In this document: one piece after another, positions 19,205-29,862 of the stretch | How the letters are laid out: every line of letters begins with the position of its first letter | Numbering within the stretch: the stretch's first letter is position 1 | Origin: an uncultured Pelagibacteraceae bacterium | GTDB lineage: Bacteria; Pseudomonadota; Alphaproteobacteria; Pelagibacterales; Pelagibacteraceae | NCBI GenBank assembly: GCA_902519465.1 | Contig: CABYJW010000002.1 | Span: 1-64,000, forward strand | DNA length: 64,000 nucleotides | Reading direction: 5' to 3' | Translations under genes and position numbers: made by a program | Notes under the pieces: generated by a model | Seen by the model: only the letters and a program-made list of their open reading frames with translations | Told to the model about the DNA's origin: nothing | The model's database searches: none

Positions 19205-20022
19205 CTCGCACCAGCTGATAAGGTTTTAACATATTTTCCAATAAATTTAGCCAATTTTTTGGCAGAAAACTTTTTTTCATGACCTACTTTGATTTTATTC
19301 ACAATACTTGAACCACAAATTACAGCATCAGCGTATTTCGATACTTGTTTTACGTGTTTTGTGGTTTTGACACCGAAACCAACTCCTGTAGGTACTTCTT
19401 TTGAATATTTTTTAACTTTGCTTATTAATTTTTTTACATTCTTAAGATTCACGTTTTTTGAACCAGTTAATCCTGCGTATGTCGTTATATAAATGAAAGA
19501 ATTTTTAGTATTTCTAATACTTTGTTGGATAAACTTTTCACTATTTGTTGGAGAAATTATTTTTGTATAACCAATACCTTTTTTTGTAAGACCTTTTAAA
19601 AGTAATTTTTCCTCCGGAGAATTAAGATTACTATCAACAATTATTAATCCTGCGATACCTACTGATTTACTCATATTTATAAATTTTTTTATTCCATAAA
19701 CAACTATAGGATTTAGATATGTCATTAAAATAAAACATGTATCAGTTTTTGTTTCCACGATAACTTCCTTAACAAGTTTAAAAGTTTTGTCCAAATTCAT
19801 TCCTGATTTAATTGCACGATCATTTGCTTCCATAATTATTGGAGAGTCAGATGTACTTGTTGAAAACGCCACGCCGGCCTCAATAATCTGACAGTACTTA
19901 GTCATTTCTTTCATTATTGCTTTTGAAGAAGCGTAATTAGGATCGCCAGTAGTAACAAAACCTACAAAAGCAGATTTTTTATTTTTTTTTAGATTTCTGA
20001 AAAGATTATTTAGTTTGCTCAT
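19201..20022 (-). CDS. trpA: Tryptophan synthase alpha chain
   Basis: AFVGFVTTGDPN, IIEAGVAFSTSTSDSPIIMEAN, GVGFGVKT. Confidence 0.95.
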   Translation of the reverse strand: MSKLNNLFRNLKKNKKSAFVGFVTTGDPNYASSKAIMKEMTKYCQIIEAGVAFSTSTSDSPIIMEANDRAIKSGMNLDKTFKLVKEVIVETKTDTCFILMTYLNPIVVYGIKKFINMSKSVGIAGLIIVDSNLNSPEEKLLLKGLTKKGIGYTKIISPTNSEKFIQQSIRNTKNSFIYITTYAGLTGSKNVNLKNVKKLISKVKKYSKEVPTGVGFGVKTTKHVKQVSKYADAVICGSSIVNKIKVGHEKKFSAKKLAKFIGKYVKTLSAGAR

Positions 20023-21260
20023 TTATTTTTTTTCATAAACTCCATCATTTGAGCAACATTTGGTTCTCCAGCGCCACATAAGTGAATTAAATGATTTTGT
20101 TTAGGCTTTCCTATTTTCCTAATTTCTTTGATTGCAGCATGAATTACATAGCAAGCTTCGATAGCACAAATTAATCCAATTTTACGAGCCATCATCATAA
20201 AGGTTTTTTTTGCTTCTAAATCCGTAGCAGTCAAAAATTTTATTCTTCCTATTGAATGAAGAAAAGCCACTTCAGTTCCGATAGAACTAAAATCAAGACC
20301 AGATGCTTCTGTAAAACTTTCTGCGATATTTTCTCCATCTAACAAAACTTTCGATTGCATACCAAGTAAAATTCCCATTTTTCCACCGCCACCAATAGTT
20401 GCTCCATGTTTTCCAGTTTTTAAACCTTTACCTGCAGACTCTACTGCATATATTTTTGTACTTTTTGTTTTAAGGTATGGATATGAAATACAAAGCATGT
20501 TAGATCCGCCACCACACACAGAAAATATTGTTGATGGATCTTTACCCACTAAATTTTTAAATTGTTTTTTTGTAATTCGACCAATGACACTACCGAATGT
20601 TCTTACCATAAGAGGATATGGATGCGGTCCTGCTACGCTTCCAACTACATACATTGAGTCTGGCTCACTTTGGAAAGCCCGAAGAGCCGCGGCCATAGCT
20701 GGTAACAAGCTCTTTGTTGAGTCATGAACCTCAATTATATTTGCACCATGCAGAGCAGAAATATCTTTATTAATAGCTAATTTTTTTGCATCGTTTGCGC
20801 CGACATAAATATCTAAATCGAGTCCTAACGCAGCACATGCTGAAGCAACAGCGCGACCATTTTGAAAAGCTCCTGTTTCAGTTAAAATTTTTTTAAATCC
20901 TAAATACTTAGCTAATTTGCAACAAGAGTAAGCAGATACTGGTTTGTGAGAATGATTTGTATGTAAATCAGTTCTTTTTAAAAAGATTTTACCTTTTTTT
21001 TCTCCGCCAGCTAATTTTGTAAGTTCGGGACTAAAATGTATTGGAGTATTTACCCCAATAAAAGTTTCTAACTCTTCATTTAGTTCCTTCATAAATTTTT
21101 TGTCTTTGATGGCTTTGAAAAAACCTTTTTCAACTCTTTTCAGATTTGGGACTAATAAACTTGAAATATATGCACCACCAAAACGCTCTTTGGTTTTTTT
21201 ATTTATCCAGTACCCATCTTTGGTAGGTGGGTTAAGCTCTTTGAAAGGATCAATCTTCAT
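20019..21260 (-). CDS. trpB: Tryptophan synthase beta chain
   Basis: FGGAYIS, KRTDLHTNHSHKPVSA, ETGAFQNGRAVASA, CGGGSNM. Confidence 0.93.
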   Translation of the reverse strand: MKIDPFKELNPPTKDGYWINKKTKERFGGAYISSLLVPNLKRVEKGFFKAIKDKKFMKELNEELETFIGVNTPIHFSPELTKLAGGEKKGKIFLKRTDLHTNHSHKPVSAYSCCKLAKYLGFKKILTETGAFQNGRAVASACAALGLDLDIYVGANDAKKLAINKDISALHGANIIEVHDSTKSLLPAMAAALRAFQSEPDSMYVVGSVAGPHPYPLMVRTFGSVIGRITKKQFKNLVGKDPSTIFSVCGGGSNMLCISYPYLKTKSTKIYAVESAGKGLKTGKHGATIGGGGKMGILLGMQSKVLLDGENIAESFTEASGLDFSSIGTEVAFLHSIGRIKFLTATDLEAKKTFMMMARKIGLICAIEACYVIHAAIKEIRKIGKPKQNHLIHLCGAGEPNVAQMMEFMKKNK

Positions 21261-21916
21261 TGTGAAGAAGATTGTATAATTTTTTTCAGGTTTTGACCAG
21301 CATCTCCACTTTCGTAGATTGGTCTTCCTATTACTGTAAATGCTTTATCATCATTTTTTGAAATCTTACAAAACCCCGAGTAACTCATAACTCTTTTTTG
21401 GTCATCTTTTTTATCTTCAAGACCTCTAATTCCAGGACAAAAAATCTTTAAGTTTTTTGACAAAGATCTTATAGACGAATATTCCTGTGCAGAAGCAACT
21501 ATACCACTAAGCCCTGATTTTATACCTAGTTCTGCTAAATGTTTAACCTGTTCTTGAGATGCAGATTGGGAGGTCAGCACTGTGACACCTAACAATTCCA
21601 AATTTCCTGCTGCTTCCTTTGCTGCCATAAGCATATTCAAACCTCCGCTGGTGTGAACTGTTAAATATTTTGTGGTTTTTAATGAAGCGATACTCGCAAC
21701 AGTTTTCTTAACTGTATTGGGAACGTCATGTATCTTTAAATCTAAAAATATTTCTAGACCAAATCCTGCAAGTTTTTTTAGTCCGTCTTTTCCACAAATG
21801 GCAAATAATTCATTGGTGATTTTTAGCCCGGCGGCATCATTTTTTACTTGATTTGCAACATCTACAGCTTTATCGAAATTTGAGAAATCTAAAGCTACAA
21901 AAATATTCTTTTTCAA
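21257..21916 (-). CDS. pyrF: Orotidine 5'-phosphate decarboxylase
   Basis: IFVALDF, FLDLKIHDVPNTV, GLSGIVASAQE, VIGRPIYESGD. Confidence 0.93.
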   Translation of the reverse strand: MKKNIFVALDFSNFDKAVDVANQVKNDAAGLKITNELFAICGKDGLKKLAGFGLEIFLDLKIHDVPNTVKKTVASIASLKTTKYLTVHTSGGLNMLMAAKEAAGNLELLGVTVLTSQSASQEQVKHLAELGIKSGLSGIVASAQEYSSIRSLSKNLKIFCPGIRGLEDKKDDQKRVMSYSGFCKISKNDDKAFTVIGRPIYESGDAGQNLKKIIQSSSQ

Positions 21917-22209
21917 TTTTTTACCCTATCTTCGTTTACTCTTTTTCTTAGCTCTGCAGACATCTTGAAAGATACAGATTTTTTTTTAGAAGATCTAAAT
22001 TTTTCAGCAGTGCGTGGATTTATTGCAATTTTATCTTTTAATTCTTTTACAGAGAACCTACCAAAATCTCTTAGTTCTGTACTTTTATTATTCTCTATTC
22101 CTTGAATAATAGTGTCTAGTATAATTTGAAAAATATTTTCGAGATCTTTTCTTCTAAGCTTATGATGAATTCTTTTAGATAATTTTGAAATTATCTCTGA
22201 TCTCACCAT
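21913..22209 (-). CDS. ihfB: Integration host factor beta-like HU-family DNA-binding protein
   Basis: RDFGRFSVKELKDKIAINPRTAEK HU/IHF signature; adjacent to rpsA. Confidence 0.88.
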   Translation of the reverse strand: MVRSEIISKLSKRIHHKLRRKDLENIFQIILDTIIQGIENNKSTELRDFGRFSVKELKDKIAINPRTAEKFRSSKKKSVSFKMSAELRKRVNEDRVKN

Positions 22210-23966
22210 TATTTATCTTCTTTGTCCTTCTTTTTATCTTTTTTCTTTGAACCAAGAACTTTACCAAAAATTGATTTTAAAGATTGGCCGCTCGATTTTC
22301 CTTCTTTACCAAATTTTTTAATCGCTTCCTCATTTTCAATTCGCTCTTTTTCCTTAACTGAAAGCACAACTTTGCTTTGTTCAGGCTTTAAATCAACTAT
22401 AGCGCAATCTAATCTATTCCCAGGTTGAAAAATTGTTTCTCGCTGATCTTGCACGTTTAAAGCTAAATCACTTTTTTTAATTGTAGTTATCAAATTCTCA
22501 TTATTTCCAATCACAACTCGAATACCTTTTTTTGGTAATATTTCTTTTACAGCAACTGTTATTATGCTTCCTATTTTTAGATTTTCGTCTTTGAAATAGT
22601 CAAAAGGCGATTTCTCTAATTGTTTAAGTCCCAATCTTATTTTTTCTTTCTCTTTATCTATTTCTAATATTTTAGCTTTAAAAGAGTCGTTTTTTTTAAA
22701 TTTTTTTAAATTTTGGTCGTTTTCATTCCACGCAAGATCTTTAAAATGAATCATGCCTATTAGGTCTGAACTTTCAATTGAAACAAATAAACCAAAATCT
22801 GAAATATTGTTCACCTTACAATTTACTACTGACCCAACCGGAGATTTTTTTGTAACAACATCCCAAGGGTTTTCTAAAGTCTGTCTGTAACTTAACGATA
22901 TTCTTCTTTTAGAGGTATCTATTTCAATAATACGGACTTTGATCTCTTGCGAAGGAGACAAAATTTTGCTTGGTTGAACATTTTTTTTTGTAAAACTCAA
23001 TTCGGACTGGTGGATCAATCCTTCCAAATTTTCGGATATTTTTGCAAATACCCCATATTCTAGACACTTCGTCACTACAGCTTTACATATATCACCAACT
23101 TTATATTTTTTATCTAAATCTTCATAAGGATCAGGAAACATTTGTTTAATTCCTAGACTGATCCTCTTTGTTTGGGCATCTATCTTGATTACCTTAAATT
23201 TCATGGTTTGACCTACAGACAAAAGATCTGAGGTTTTCTTTACCCTCGAGTATGCAAGATCTGTTACATGACAAAGTCCATCCGCACCATCTAAATCTAT
23301 GAAAGCCCCCCAATCCAGAATTGCTTTACACTTACCTTCAACAATATCACCAACTTTAATTTTAGCTAAAACTTTTTCTAAACCTTCATTTCGACTCTTC
23401 TCTAGAATCGCTCTTCTAGAAACTACTAGGTTTCCTCTTGCTTTATCGCACTTAACTACAATAAAATTAAGCGGTTTATTCATCAATTTATCTATTTCAA
23501 AATTTTTTAAAGGAGTAGTTGAAATTTGTGATCCTGGTAAAAAACACAAACAAGAATTAACATTAACCACCATGCCACCTTTTACTTTATTTGTAATTAC
23601 CCCTTCAACTTCTTCTTGTGACTCAAAAGCTTTTTGCATTTTCACCCATTGACTCATTCGTCTAGCTTTTTCACGACTAACAACAATCTCTCCGGTTTTG
23701 AATGACTCAATTCTTTCTAAATATACATCTATTTTAGAACCAACTTTTAAATCTTGAAATTCTTTAGAAATTTTAAATTCTTCAATCGGAATTATGCCTT
23801 CAGATTTGGCTTTTAAATCTACAAATACATATTTTTTTCCAATCTCACTAATAGTAGCTTTGATGATGTTCCCCTCTTTTAAATCTCTTTTTTTTAGATC
23901 TTCTTTTAATAGTGCTTCAAATTCTTTAGCACCAGGGTTTTTAGATACCTCAGATTTAATTTCCAT
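22209..23966 (-). CDS. rpsA: 30S ribosomal protein S1
   Basis: Multiple S1 domains (GAFIDLDGADGLCHVTDLAYSRVKK etc.). Confidence 0.95.
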   Translation of the reverse strand: MEIKSEVSKNPGAKEFEALLKEDLKKRDLKEGNIIKATISEIGKKYVFVDLKAKSEGIIPIEEFKISKEFQDLKVGSKIDVYLERIESFKTGEIVVSREKARRMSQWVKMQKAFESQEEVEGVITNKVKGGMVVNVNSCLCFLPGSQISTTPLKNFEIDKLMNKPLNFIVVKCDKARGNLVVSRRAILEKSRNEGLEKVLAKIKVGDIVEGKCKAILDWGAFIDLDGADGLCHVTDLAYSRVKKTSDLLSVGQTMKFKVIKIDAQTKRISLGIKQMFPDPYEDLDKKYKVGDICKAVVTKCLEYGVFAKISENLEGLIHQSELSFTKKNVQPSKILSPSQEIKVRIIEIDTSKRRISLSYRQTLENPWDVVTKKSPVGSVVNCKVNNISDFGLFVSIESSDLIGMIHFKDLAWNENDQNLKKFKKNDSFKAKILEIDKEKEKIRLGLKQLEKSPFDYFKDENLKIGSIITVAVKEILPKKGIRVVIGNNENLITTIKKSDLALNVQDQRETIFQPGNRLDCAIVDLKPEQSKVVLSVKEKERIENEEAIKKFGKEGKSSGQSLKSIFGKVLGSKKKDKKKDKEDK

Positions 23967-24618
23967 ACTTATCTAAAATCTTTCTATCCATATATTTGCT
24001 CATTCTACTAATCATCATAGTTATATTTCTGTTTTTTCCGGTGTCCACAATTACCGCATCAGGGCTTTTTAGTAAAGGGCTGTTTTTTCTTGAAACATCT
24101 CTTAAATTACGATTTTGAAGCTCTTTTTTAACATTTTCAAATTTTAAAAATTTATTTTTTTTCTTTAATTCTTTAAATCTTCTTTTTGCGGCAATTTTAA
24201 AGTCACAAATAAAAAAAAATTTTAAGTCTGCTTTAGGTAAAATAACGGTTCCAATATCTCTTCCTTCAATGCAAACTCTTTTATGTTTTGATGCGAAATC
24301 TTGTTGGAACTTTTTTAGTACATTTCTAATTTTTTTTTGTTTTGCAATAATGGAGGTGTATTCAGAAATTTTCGATGAATGAAGATTAATTTTATTTATT
24401 TTATTATAGTTCAATTTTTTAAACTTTAATTTTAAAAATTTAATTTCATTTTTTGGTTTATATTTTAAAAGTTGTTGACCTGCATACCTATAAAGTAGAC
24501 CTGATGATAAAAATTTTAATCCATATTTTCTAGATATAATTCTAGAACCCGTTGTTTTGCCACTTGCTGCAGCACCATCTGCAGCAACAATAAATTTACT
24601 ATTTTTTTTTAATTTCAT
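23956..24618 (-). CDS. cmk: Cytidylate kinase
   Basis: AADGAAASGKTTGSRIISRKYGLKFLSSGLLYR, CIEGRDIGTVILPKADLKFF. Confidence 0.93.
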   Translation of the reverse strand: MKLKKNSKFIVAADGAAASGKTTGSRIISRKYGLKFLSSGLLYRYAGQQLLKYKPKNEIKFLKLKFKKLNYNKINKINLHSSKISEYTSIIAKQKKIRNVLKKFQQDFASKHKRVCIEGRDIGTVILPKADLKFFFICDFKIAAKRRFKELKKKNKFLKFENVKKELQNRNLRDVSRKNSPLLKSPDAVIVDTGKNRNITMMISRMSKYMDRKILDKYGN

Positions 24619-25945
24619 ATTTTCCGCCTAGTTTTTTCACTATTTTTAAAAATGATGGAGAAGATGTATTTACGGTTTCGAATCCGTTTATAATAATTTT
24701 TAAACCAGTACATACTGCCAGTACTACACAAGACATTGCTATTCTGTGATCGTTTAATGAATTAATTTTTAAAAAATTATTTCTTTTTATAAAACCTTTC
24801 CCTCCATTAATTGTTATTGAGTTACTTGAGGACTTACATTTAATTCCAAGTTTCACTAAAATTTTTTTCATCTCGATAATTCTATTTGACTCCTTATTAG
24901 CAAGCTCACCAATGCCAGTAAACTTTGAAGTACCTTTTAGAAAAGCAGCTATTACAAACATTATGGGATATTCATCCGTTGCAGTCAGGTAATGTGAGAA
25001 ATTAGTTCTTAAAAAATTAATTTTACTACTTTTTATCAAGATATCGCCTACATACTCGTTGTTAATTTTTTTTCTATTACTAATTTTTATTTGAGCTCCG
25101 TTTTTTTTTAAAATATTGTAGAATCCTAGTCTTTTTGGATTTATACAAACATTTTTAATTTTAAGGCTCGAATTTTGATTCAATAAACATATTGCAGTAT
25201 AAAAAGCTGCAGAGGAAGGGTCAGAAGGTACTTTAATATTAAATGGATCTAGTGTTTTTTTACCAGAAATTTTTATTATATCTTTTTTATTTTTGAATAA
25301 TATACTTTTTGAATTTTTAGTAAGTAAATTTTCTGTATGGTCTCGTGTCTTATACTTTTCTAAGACCGTCGTAGTTCCGAACGAATTTAATGCAGCTAGT
25401 ATTGCAGCACTTTTGAGCTGAGCCGAACTTCCTGCAATATATTTTATTCCAACCGGGAAATTTGAGGATCTCAATTTGAATGGAAGACGAACTGTATTTT
25501 TTGGAAAAACTTCTGCCCCAAATTCACTTAAAAGGGCGATGAGTTTGGACATATTTCTTTTTTTTAATGAACTGTCTCCCGTAAGATTTACTTCAATGTT
25601 CGGCGTTGTAGATATTATTGAACTTATTAGTCGAAGACCTGTACCACTATTACCCAAATCTAAGAGGGTATTTTTTTTTGCATAATATGATCCGAGCCCC
25701 TTACCAAAGATTTTATACTTATTTTTTCCTTCCTTTATTATTTTGCAATTTAATTTTTTTAGACATTCTATCGTTGAGAAAATATCTTCACTTAAAAGAA
25801 CATTTGATATTTTAGAAATACCTTGGCTTATTGAGCCAATTAAAAAAGCTCTAATAGAAATTGATTTGTCAGAATCAGGTTCAATAACTTTATTAAATTC
25901 TTTAATTTTTTTATTTAATATTACAGAGTACTTTTTAACCGCCAT
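24599..25945 (-). CDS. aroA: 3-phosphoshikimate 1-carboxyvinyltransferase
   Basis: PDSDKSISIRAFL, LDLGNSGTGLRLI, KVPSDPSSAAFY, LNDHRIAMS. Confidence 0.94.
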   Translation of the reverse strand: MAVKKYSVILNKKIKEFNKVIEPDSDKSISIRAFLIGSISQGISKISNVLLSEDIFSTIECLKKLNCKIIKEGKNKYKIFGKGLGSYYAKKNTLLDLGNSGTGLRLISSIISTTPNIEVNLTGDSSLKKRNMSKLIALLSEFGAEVFPKNTVRLPFKLRSSNFPVGIKYIAGSSAQLKSAAILAALNSFGTTTVLEKYKTRDHTENLLTKNSKSILFKNKKDIIKISGKKTLDPFNIKVPSDPSSAAFYTAICLLNQNSSLKIKNVCINPKRLGFYNILKKNGAQIKISNRKKINNEYVGDILIKSSKINFLRTNFSHYLTATDEYPIMFVIAAFLKGTSKFTGIGELANKESNRIIEMKKILVKLGIKCKSSSNSITINGGKGFIKRNNFLKINSLNDHRIAMSCVVLAVCTGLKIIINGFETVNTSSPSFLKIVKKLGGKYEIKKK

Positions 25946-25950
25946 GCTTT

Positions 25951-26706
25951 TTAATTTTCATAAGAACCAAAATATATTTCTCTAGCTTTTTCAGATTTCA
26001 ATATATCTTTTGGCTTTCCAGAGGCGATTATAGTCTGTTCACCAATGACCATGGCCCTGTCTACTATTTCAAAAAGATTCTGTACTTGGTGATCAGTCAC
26101 AATTACCCCACATCCATAAGATTGTAATTTCAATATAAATTTTTGAATATCTTGAACAATAATTGGATCTAAAGCTGCCATTGGTTCGTCTAACAATATT
26201 ACTTTAGGTTCATTAATTAATGTTCTAGCAATTTGTAATCGTCTCACCTCTCCCCCAGAAAGGGAATTTGCGTTTATATTTCTAAGATGTTGCAAGTTAA
26301 ACTCAGTAAGTAATTTTTCTACCATCAACTTTTGCTTGTCAGTTTCTTTAATTGATATTTGGCAAATTCCCAAAAGGTTATCGAGCACTGTCATATTAAA
26401 TACACTTCTATACTGGCTTAAATAAGCAATACCTAATTTTGCTCTTTCATGAATTGGTTTTGAGGTAATATCTTTTTGACTTAAAAAGATTGAACCACTT
26501 TCAACTTTATATTGCCCAATTATAGAACCATAAAGTGTAGATTTTCCAGATCCGTTCGGACCAATTAAACCAACTATCTCACCTGGGTATAACTCTAAAT
26601 TTATTTTTTTTAAAATTGGTCTACCATCAAAAGATTTACTTAAATTTTTGACCTGTAAAACTGGTTTATTTTTCTTAAATTTAATTATTCTAAAACTTTT
26701 TTTCAT
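25951..26706 (-). CDS. lptB: LPS export ABC transporter ATP-binding protein
   Basis: GLIGPNGSGKSTLYGSIIG, LSGGEVRRLQIARTL, ILLDEPMAALDPI. Confidence 0.92.
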   Translation of the reverse strand: MKKSFRIIKFKKNKPVLQVKNLSKSFDGRPILKKINLELYPGEIVGLIGPNGSGKSTLYGSIIGQYKVESGSIFLSQKDITSKPIHERAKLGIAYLSQYRSVFNMTVLDNLLGICQISIKETDKQKLMVEKLLTEFNLQHLRNINANSLSGGEVRRLQIARTLINEPKVILLDEPMAALDPIIVQDIQKFILKLQSYGCGVIVTDHQVQNLFEIVDRAMVIGEQTIIASGKPKDILKSEKAREIYFGSYEN

Positions 26707-27309
26707 TTAATAATTTACTTTTATATTAACTTTAGTTTCATTGTACATACTAATTTTCATTTTTTTTTGAATTAAATCAACATTTAGCTTATCAGCAGCA
26801 ATATTTCCTAACGGACCTTCTCCAATTACGTTACCTTGAACAATAAAATAATTTTCAGAATTTACAAAATTTGCTTTATCAGAGAATAATTTATTTTCCA
26901 AATAGTACATTTCAACATTTTCCTCAAATTCCATATCATTTGAGATATTATCATATATACCTTTGTCGCTTATAATTTTTAAAACTGTCCCATCTTTAAA
27001 AAAAAATTTACAAATTATTTTCTTCATATAAATAATATTTGATTCATTGGTAGCAAATTCTGCGTACTCTGAATTTAATGTAAAATCATTATTATTCGAG
27101 TCTTTGCCTTCGTAAGTAATATTTTCGAATGTGTTAAAACCTTCTTTTTCAATAACATTTTTTTGAGTTTCTTTTTCTTCAACTTTATTTAAGGAGGATT
27201 CTTTATCTCCGCTGTAAAAATATGTAAAAAAAATTATCAATAAACCAAAAAATACTAAAGAAATCTGTATTAGGTTTTTTCTCTTTATTTTTGATTTATT
27301 TAATACCAT
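26707..27309 (-). CDS. lptC: LptC-like LPS export protein
   Basis: Single N-terminal TM plus beta-rich OstA/LptC-like periplasmic domain; between kdsD and lptB. Confidence 0.7.
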   Translation of the reverse strand: MVLNKSKIKRKNLIQISLVFFGLLIIFFTYFYSGDKESSLNKVEEKETQKNVIEKEGFNTFENITYEGKDSNNNDFTLNSEYAEFATNESNIIYMKKIICKFFFKDGTVLKIISDKGIYDNISNDMEFEENVEMYYLENKLFSDKANFVNSENYFIVQGNVIGEGPLGNIAADKLNVDLIQKKMKISMYNETKVNIKVNY

Positions 27310-28255
27310 GTGAAAGTAGATGATGTATATGACAAATACCTTTTATATTCCCTGACTTGGAAGAAACAACAAGTGATGTAATTTTTTTTTGATTCATTAT
27401 AGAGAGCGCTTTATATGCAGTTGTATCCTCATTTATTTTAAATGGATTTCTATTTGCAATTTTTTCAATTTTATCATTTTTTGAAAATTTTGCTAAACCA
27501 CGTCTACAATCCCCATCAGTAGCAATTGATATTAATTTATTTTTTTTCATAACTAAAACTAATCCTAGTTTTTTAGCACTAATTACTTTCGCTGCATCAC
27601 CAATAGTTTTATTTTTATCTATAGTTGGAATTTTTTTTCCGCTTGTCATAATATCTTTAACTAAAAGAAGGTTTTTTCCAAGGCTGCCTCCTTTATGGTA
27701 CCTTTTAAAAATCTCTTTAGAAAATTTTTTCTTGTATTGAATTGCAGCACATAATGAATCGCCTAATACTAAAGTAATAGTAGTACTTGATGTTGGAACA
27801 ATTGATGAAATATCTGCCTCTTTTACTTTTGGTAATAATAATTTTATATCACTTGCTTTTAATAAAATACTGTCCTTCAAACTTGCAATACCAATTACTT
27901 TAATTGAGAATCTATTTGCATAGTTGAGCATATCAGCTAGTTCTTCTGAATTTCCTGAATAAGAAAAAATTAAAAGGACATCTTTCTTTTCAATCTGACC
28001 CATGTCACCATGTCTTGCTGTACCTGGATCACAAAAAAAACTTGAAACCCCAATACTTGATAATGTTGCAGATACTTTTCTTGCTATCAAACCAGATTTA
28101 CCAACACCTGCACAAATTACTTTACCTTTACAAGTTGCAAGTACATCAACCGCTTTAGCAAATGATGAGTTGAAAACTTTATTGATTTTTTTCAATTCAG
28201 AAATTTGAACTGCTGCTGATTTTTTTCCAATTTTTATGTAATTTTTTTTACTCAT
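27296..28255 (-). CDS. kdsD: Arabinose-5-phosphate isomerase (SIS + CBS domains)
   Basis: GKVICAGVGKSGLIARKVSATLSSIG, PTSSTTITLVLGDSLCAA, CBS pair. Confidence 0.92.
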   Translation of the reverse strand: MSKKNYIKIGKKSAAVQISELKKINKVFNSSFAKAVDVLATCKGKVICAGVGKSGLIARKVSATLSSIGVSSFFCDPGTARHGDMGQIEKKDVLLIFSYSGNSEELADMLNYANRFSIKVIGIASLKDSILLKASDIKLLLPKVKEADISSIVPTSSTTITLVLGDSLCAAIQYKKKFSKEIFKRYHKGGSLGKNLLLVKDIMTSGKKIPTIDKNKTIGDAAKVISAKKLGLVLVMKKNKLISIATDGDCRRGLAKFSKNDKIEKIANRNPFKINEDTTAYKALSIMNQKKITSLVVSSKSGNIKGICHIHHLLSHGIK

Positions 28256-28878
28256 TAATGTTCAAAAATATCAAATTTAAATCCAGATTGGTCTAATTTA
28301 ATTCTCGTATCTAAAAACTTAATACAGCTCTCATATAAATCCATTCTCTTTTCTCTGATCAGCATTTTTTCTAATTCTGCTTTTATTTTATGAAGAAATA
28401 TTACATCGTTAGCTGCGTACTCTAATTGTTTGGTGCTAAATTCGTTTATATCTTTATTCCAATCGCTACTACTAGCTCTTTTATCTAAATTTTTATTACA
28501 AAATTCAAAAACTAAGTTTTTAAGTCCATGTTGATCTGTGTAAGTTCGAACGACTTTACTAGCAATTTTAGTATCAAAAATATTTTTAATTTTGCACTTA
28601 AGGAAAAATTCTAATGCACTTTTATCAAATCTTAAAAAGTGACCAATTTTTAAAATTTTATTGTTTTCTAAAATCGAGACTAAATTTGGTGCTTTATATG
28701 TTTTTCTATCAGGCTGAATTACGTAGACCTCTCCATTTGCATCACAAATTTGTATTAAACTTAATTTGTCTCTTTCAGGTATTTTTAATCCGGTAGCTTC
28801 AGTATCTATAGCAATACTATCTTTTATCTGTGAGACAATTTCTTTAGGCAAATCGTTTGAAAATTTATTAATCTTCAT
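28255..28878 (-). CDS. Ribonuclease D-like 3'-5' exonuclease
   Basis: IAIDTEATGL, KIGHFLRFDKSAL, YAANDVIFLHKI. Confidence 0.85.
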   Translation of the reverse strand: MKINKFSNDLPKEIVSQIKDSIAIDTEATGLKIPERDKLSLIQICDANGEVYVIQPDRKTYKAPNLVSILENNKILKIGHFLRFDKSALEFFLKCKIKNIFDTKIASKVVRTYTDQHGLKNLVFEFCNKNLDKRASSSDWNKDINEFSTKQLEYAANDVIFLHKIKAELEKMLIREKRMDLYESCIKFLDTRIKLDQSGFKFDIFEH

Positions 28879-28896
28879 ATACTTATTCTAATTACC

Positions 28897-29841
28897 ATGA
28901 ATAATTACCCAATAGCAACAATTCTAGGCGGTGGTGGTTTTATAGGACGTTATCTTGTCAGAAATTTGACCAGAAAGAACTTCAGATGCATTATTCCAAC
29001 ACGTAATCCCTTTACAAAAACGTATTTAAAGACTCAAGCACCTCCCGGGGCCATAGAGATAATCAAATTTGGTCAAAATAATTTTGATGAAATTAAAAAT
29101 GCAATTGAAAACTCAGACGTAGTTATAAATCTTTGCGGCATATTATTTGAAAACAGAAAACAAAAATTTAATACGGTTCATGCTGAACTTCCTGAAAGTA
29201 TTGCAAAGTTATGTAAAAAATCAGATGTAAAAAAATTTATACATGTTTCAGCAATAGGCGCGAACAAAGACTCTAAGTCTAAATACCAACAATCCAAATT
29301 TCTGGGAGAAGAAAAAGCAATAAATAATTTTGATAAAACAGTAATAATTAGACCGAGTGTTGTAATAGGAAATGAAGATAATTTTACAAATTTATTTGCT
29401 AAACTAAGTTTGTCTCCGATTATACCAGTTGTTAACACCAGTTATAAATTTGAACCAATTTTTGTGAACGATGTGGCAAAAGCAATTTTAAAGGCAATAG
29501 AGACGAAAAATAATGAAGGTAAAATTTACGAATTGGGTGGCGGTAGAGTTATCAGCTTTGGTGATATGATTAAATTAATTTTGAAAGTAATCGGAAAAAA
29601 AAGAATAGTTGCTGATGTACCAATGACGCTTGCAAAAATACAAGGATCCTTATTAAGCTTACTGCCAATTGATCCAGTAATAACAAAAGATCAGTGCATA
29701 ATTCTATCTGAAAAAGATAATGTAGTATCAGGCGATCACTTAACTCTTGAAGATTTAAACATTAAGCCATCTGATATTGAAAAAGAAATGGAAAAATGGT
29801 TGTGGCGTTATCGGTCAGGTGGAGAATTTGCCAAAGTTTAA
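28897..29841 (+). CDS. NAD(P)-binding protein, NDUFA9-like complex I-associated family
   Basis: ILGGGGFIGRYLVRNL; KKFIHVSAIGANKDSKSKYQQSKFLGE. Confidence 0.85.
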   Translation: MNNYPIATILGGGGFIGRYLVRNLTRKNFRCIIPTRNPFTKTYLKTQAPPGAIEIIKFGQNNFDEIKNAIENSDVVINLCGILFENRKQKFNTVHAELPESIAKLCKKSDVKKFIHVSAIGANKDSKSKYQQSKFLGEEKAINNFDKTVIIRPSVVIGNEDNFTNLFAKLSLSPIIPVVNTSYKFEPIFVNDVAKAILKAIETKNNEGKIYELGGGRVISFGDMIKLILKVIGKKRIVADVPMTLAKIQGSLLSLLPIDPVITKDQCIILSEKDNVVSGDHLTLEDLNIKPSDIEKEMEKWLWRYRSGGEFAKV

Positions 29842-29862
29842 ATTAGCAATTATAATTAATTA

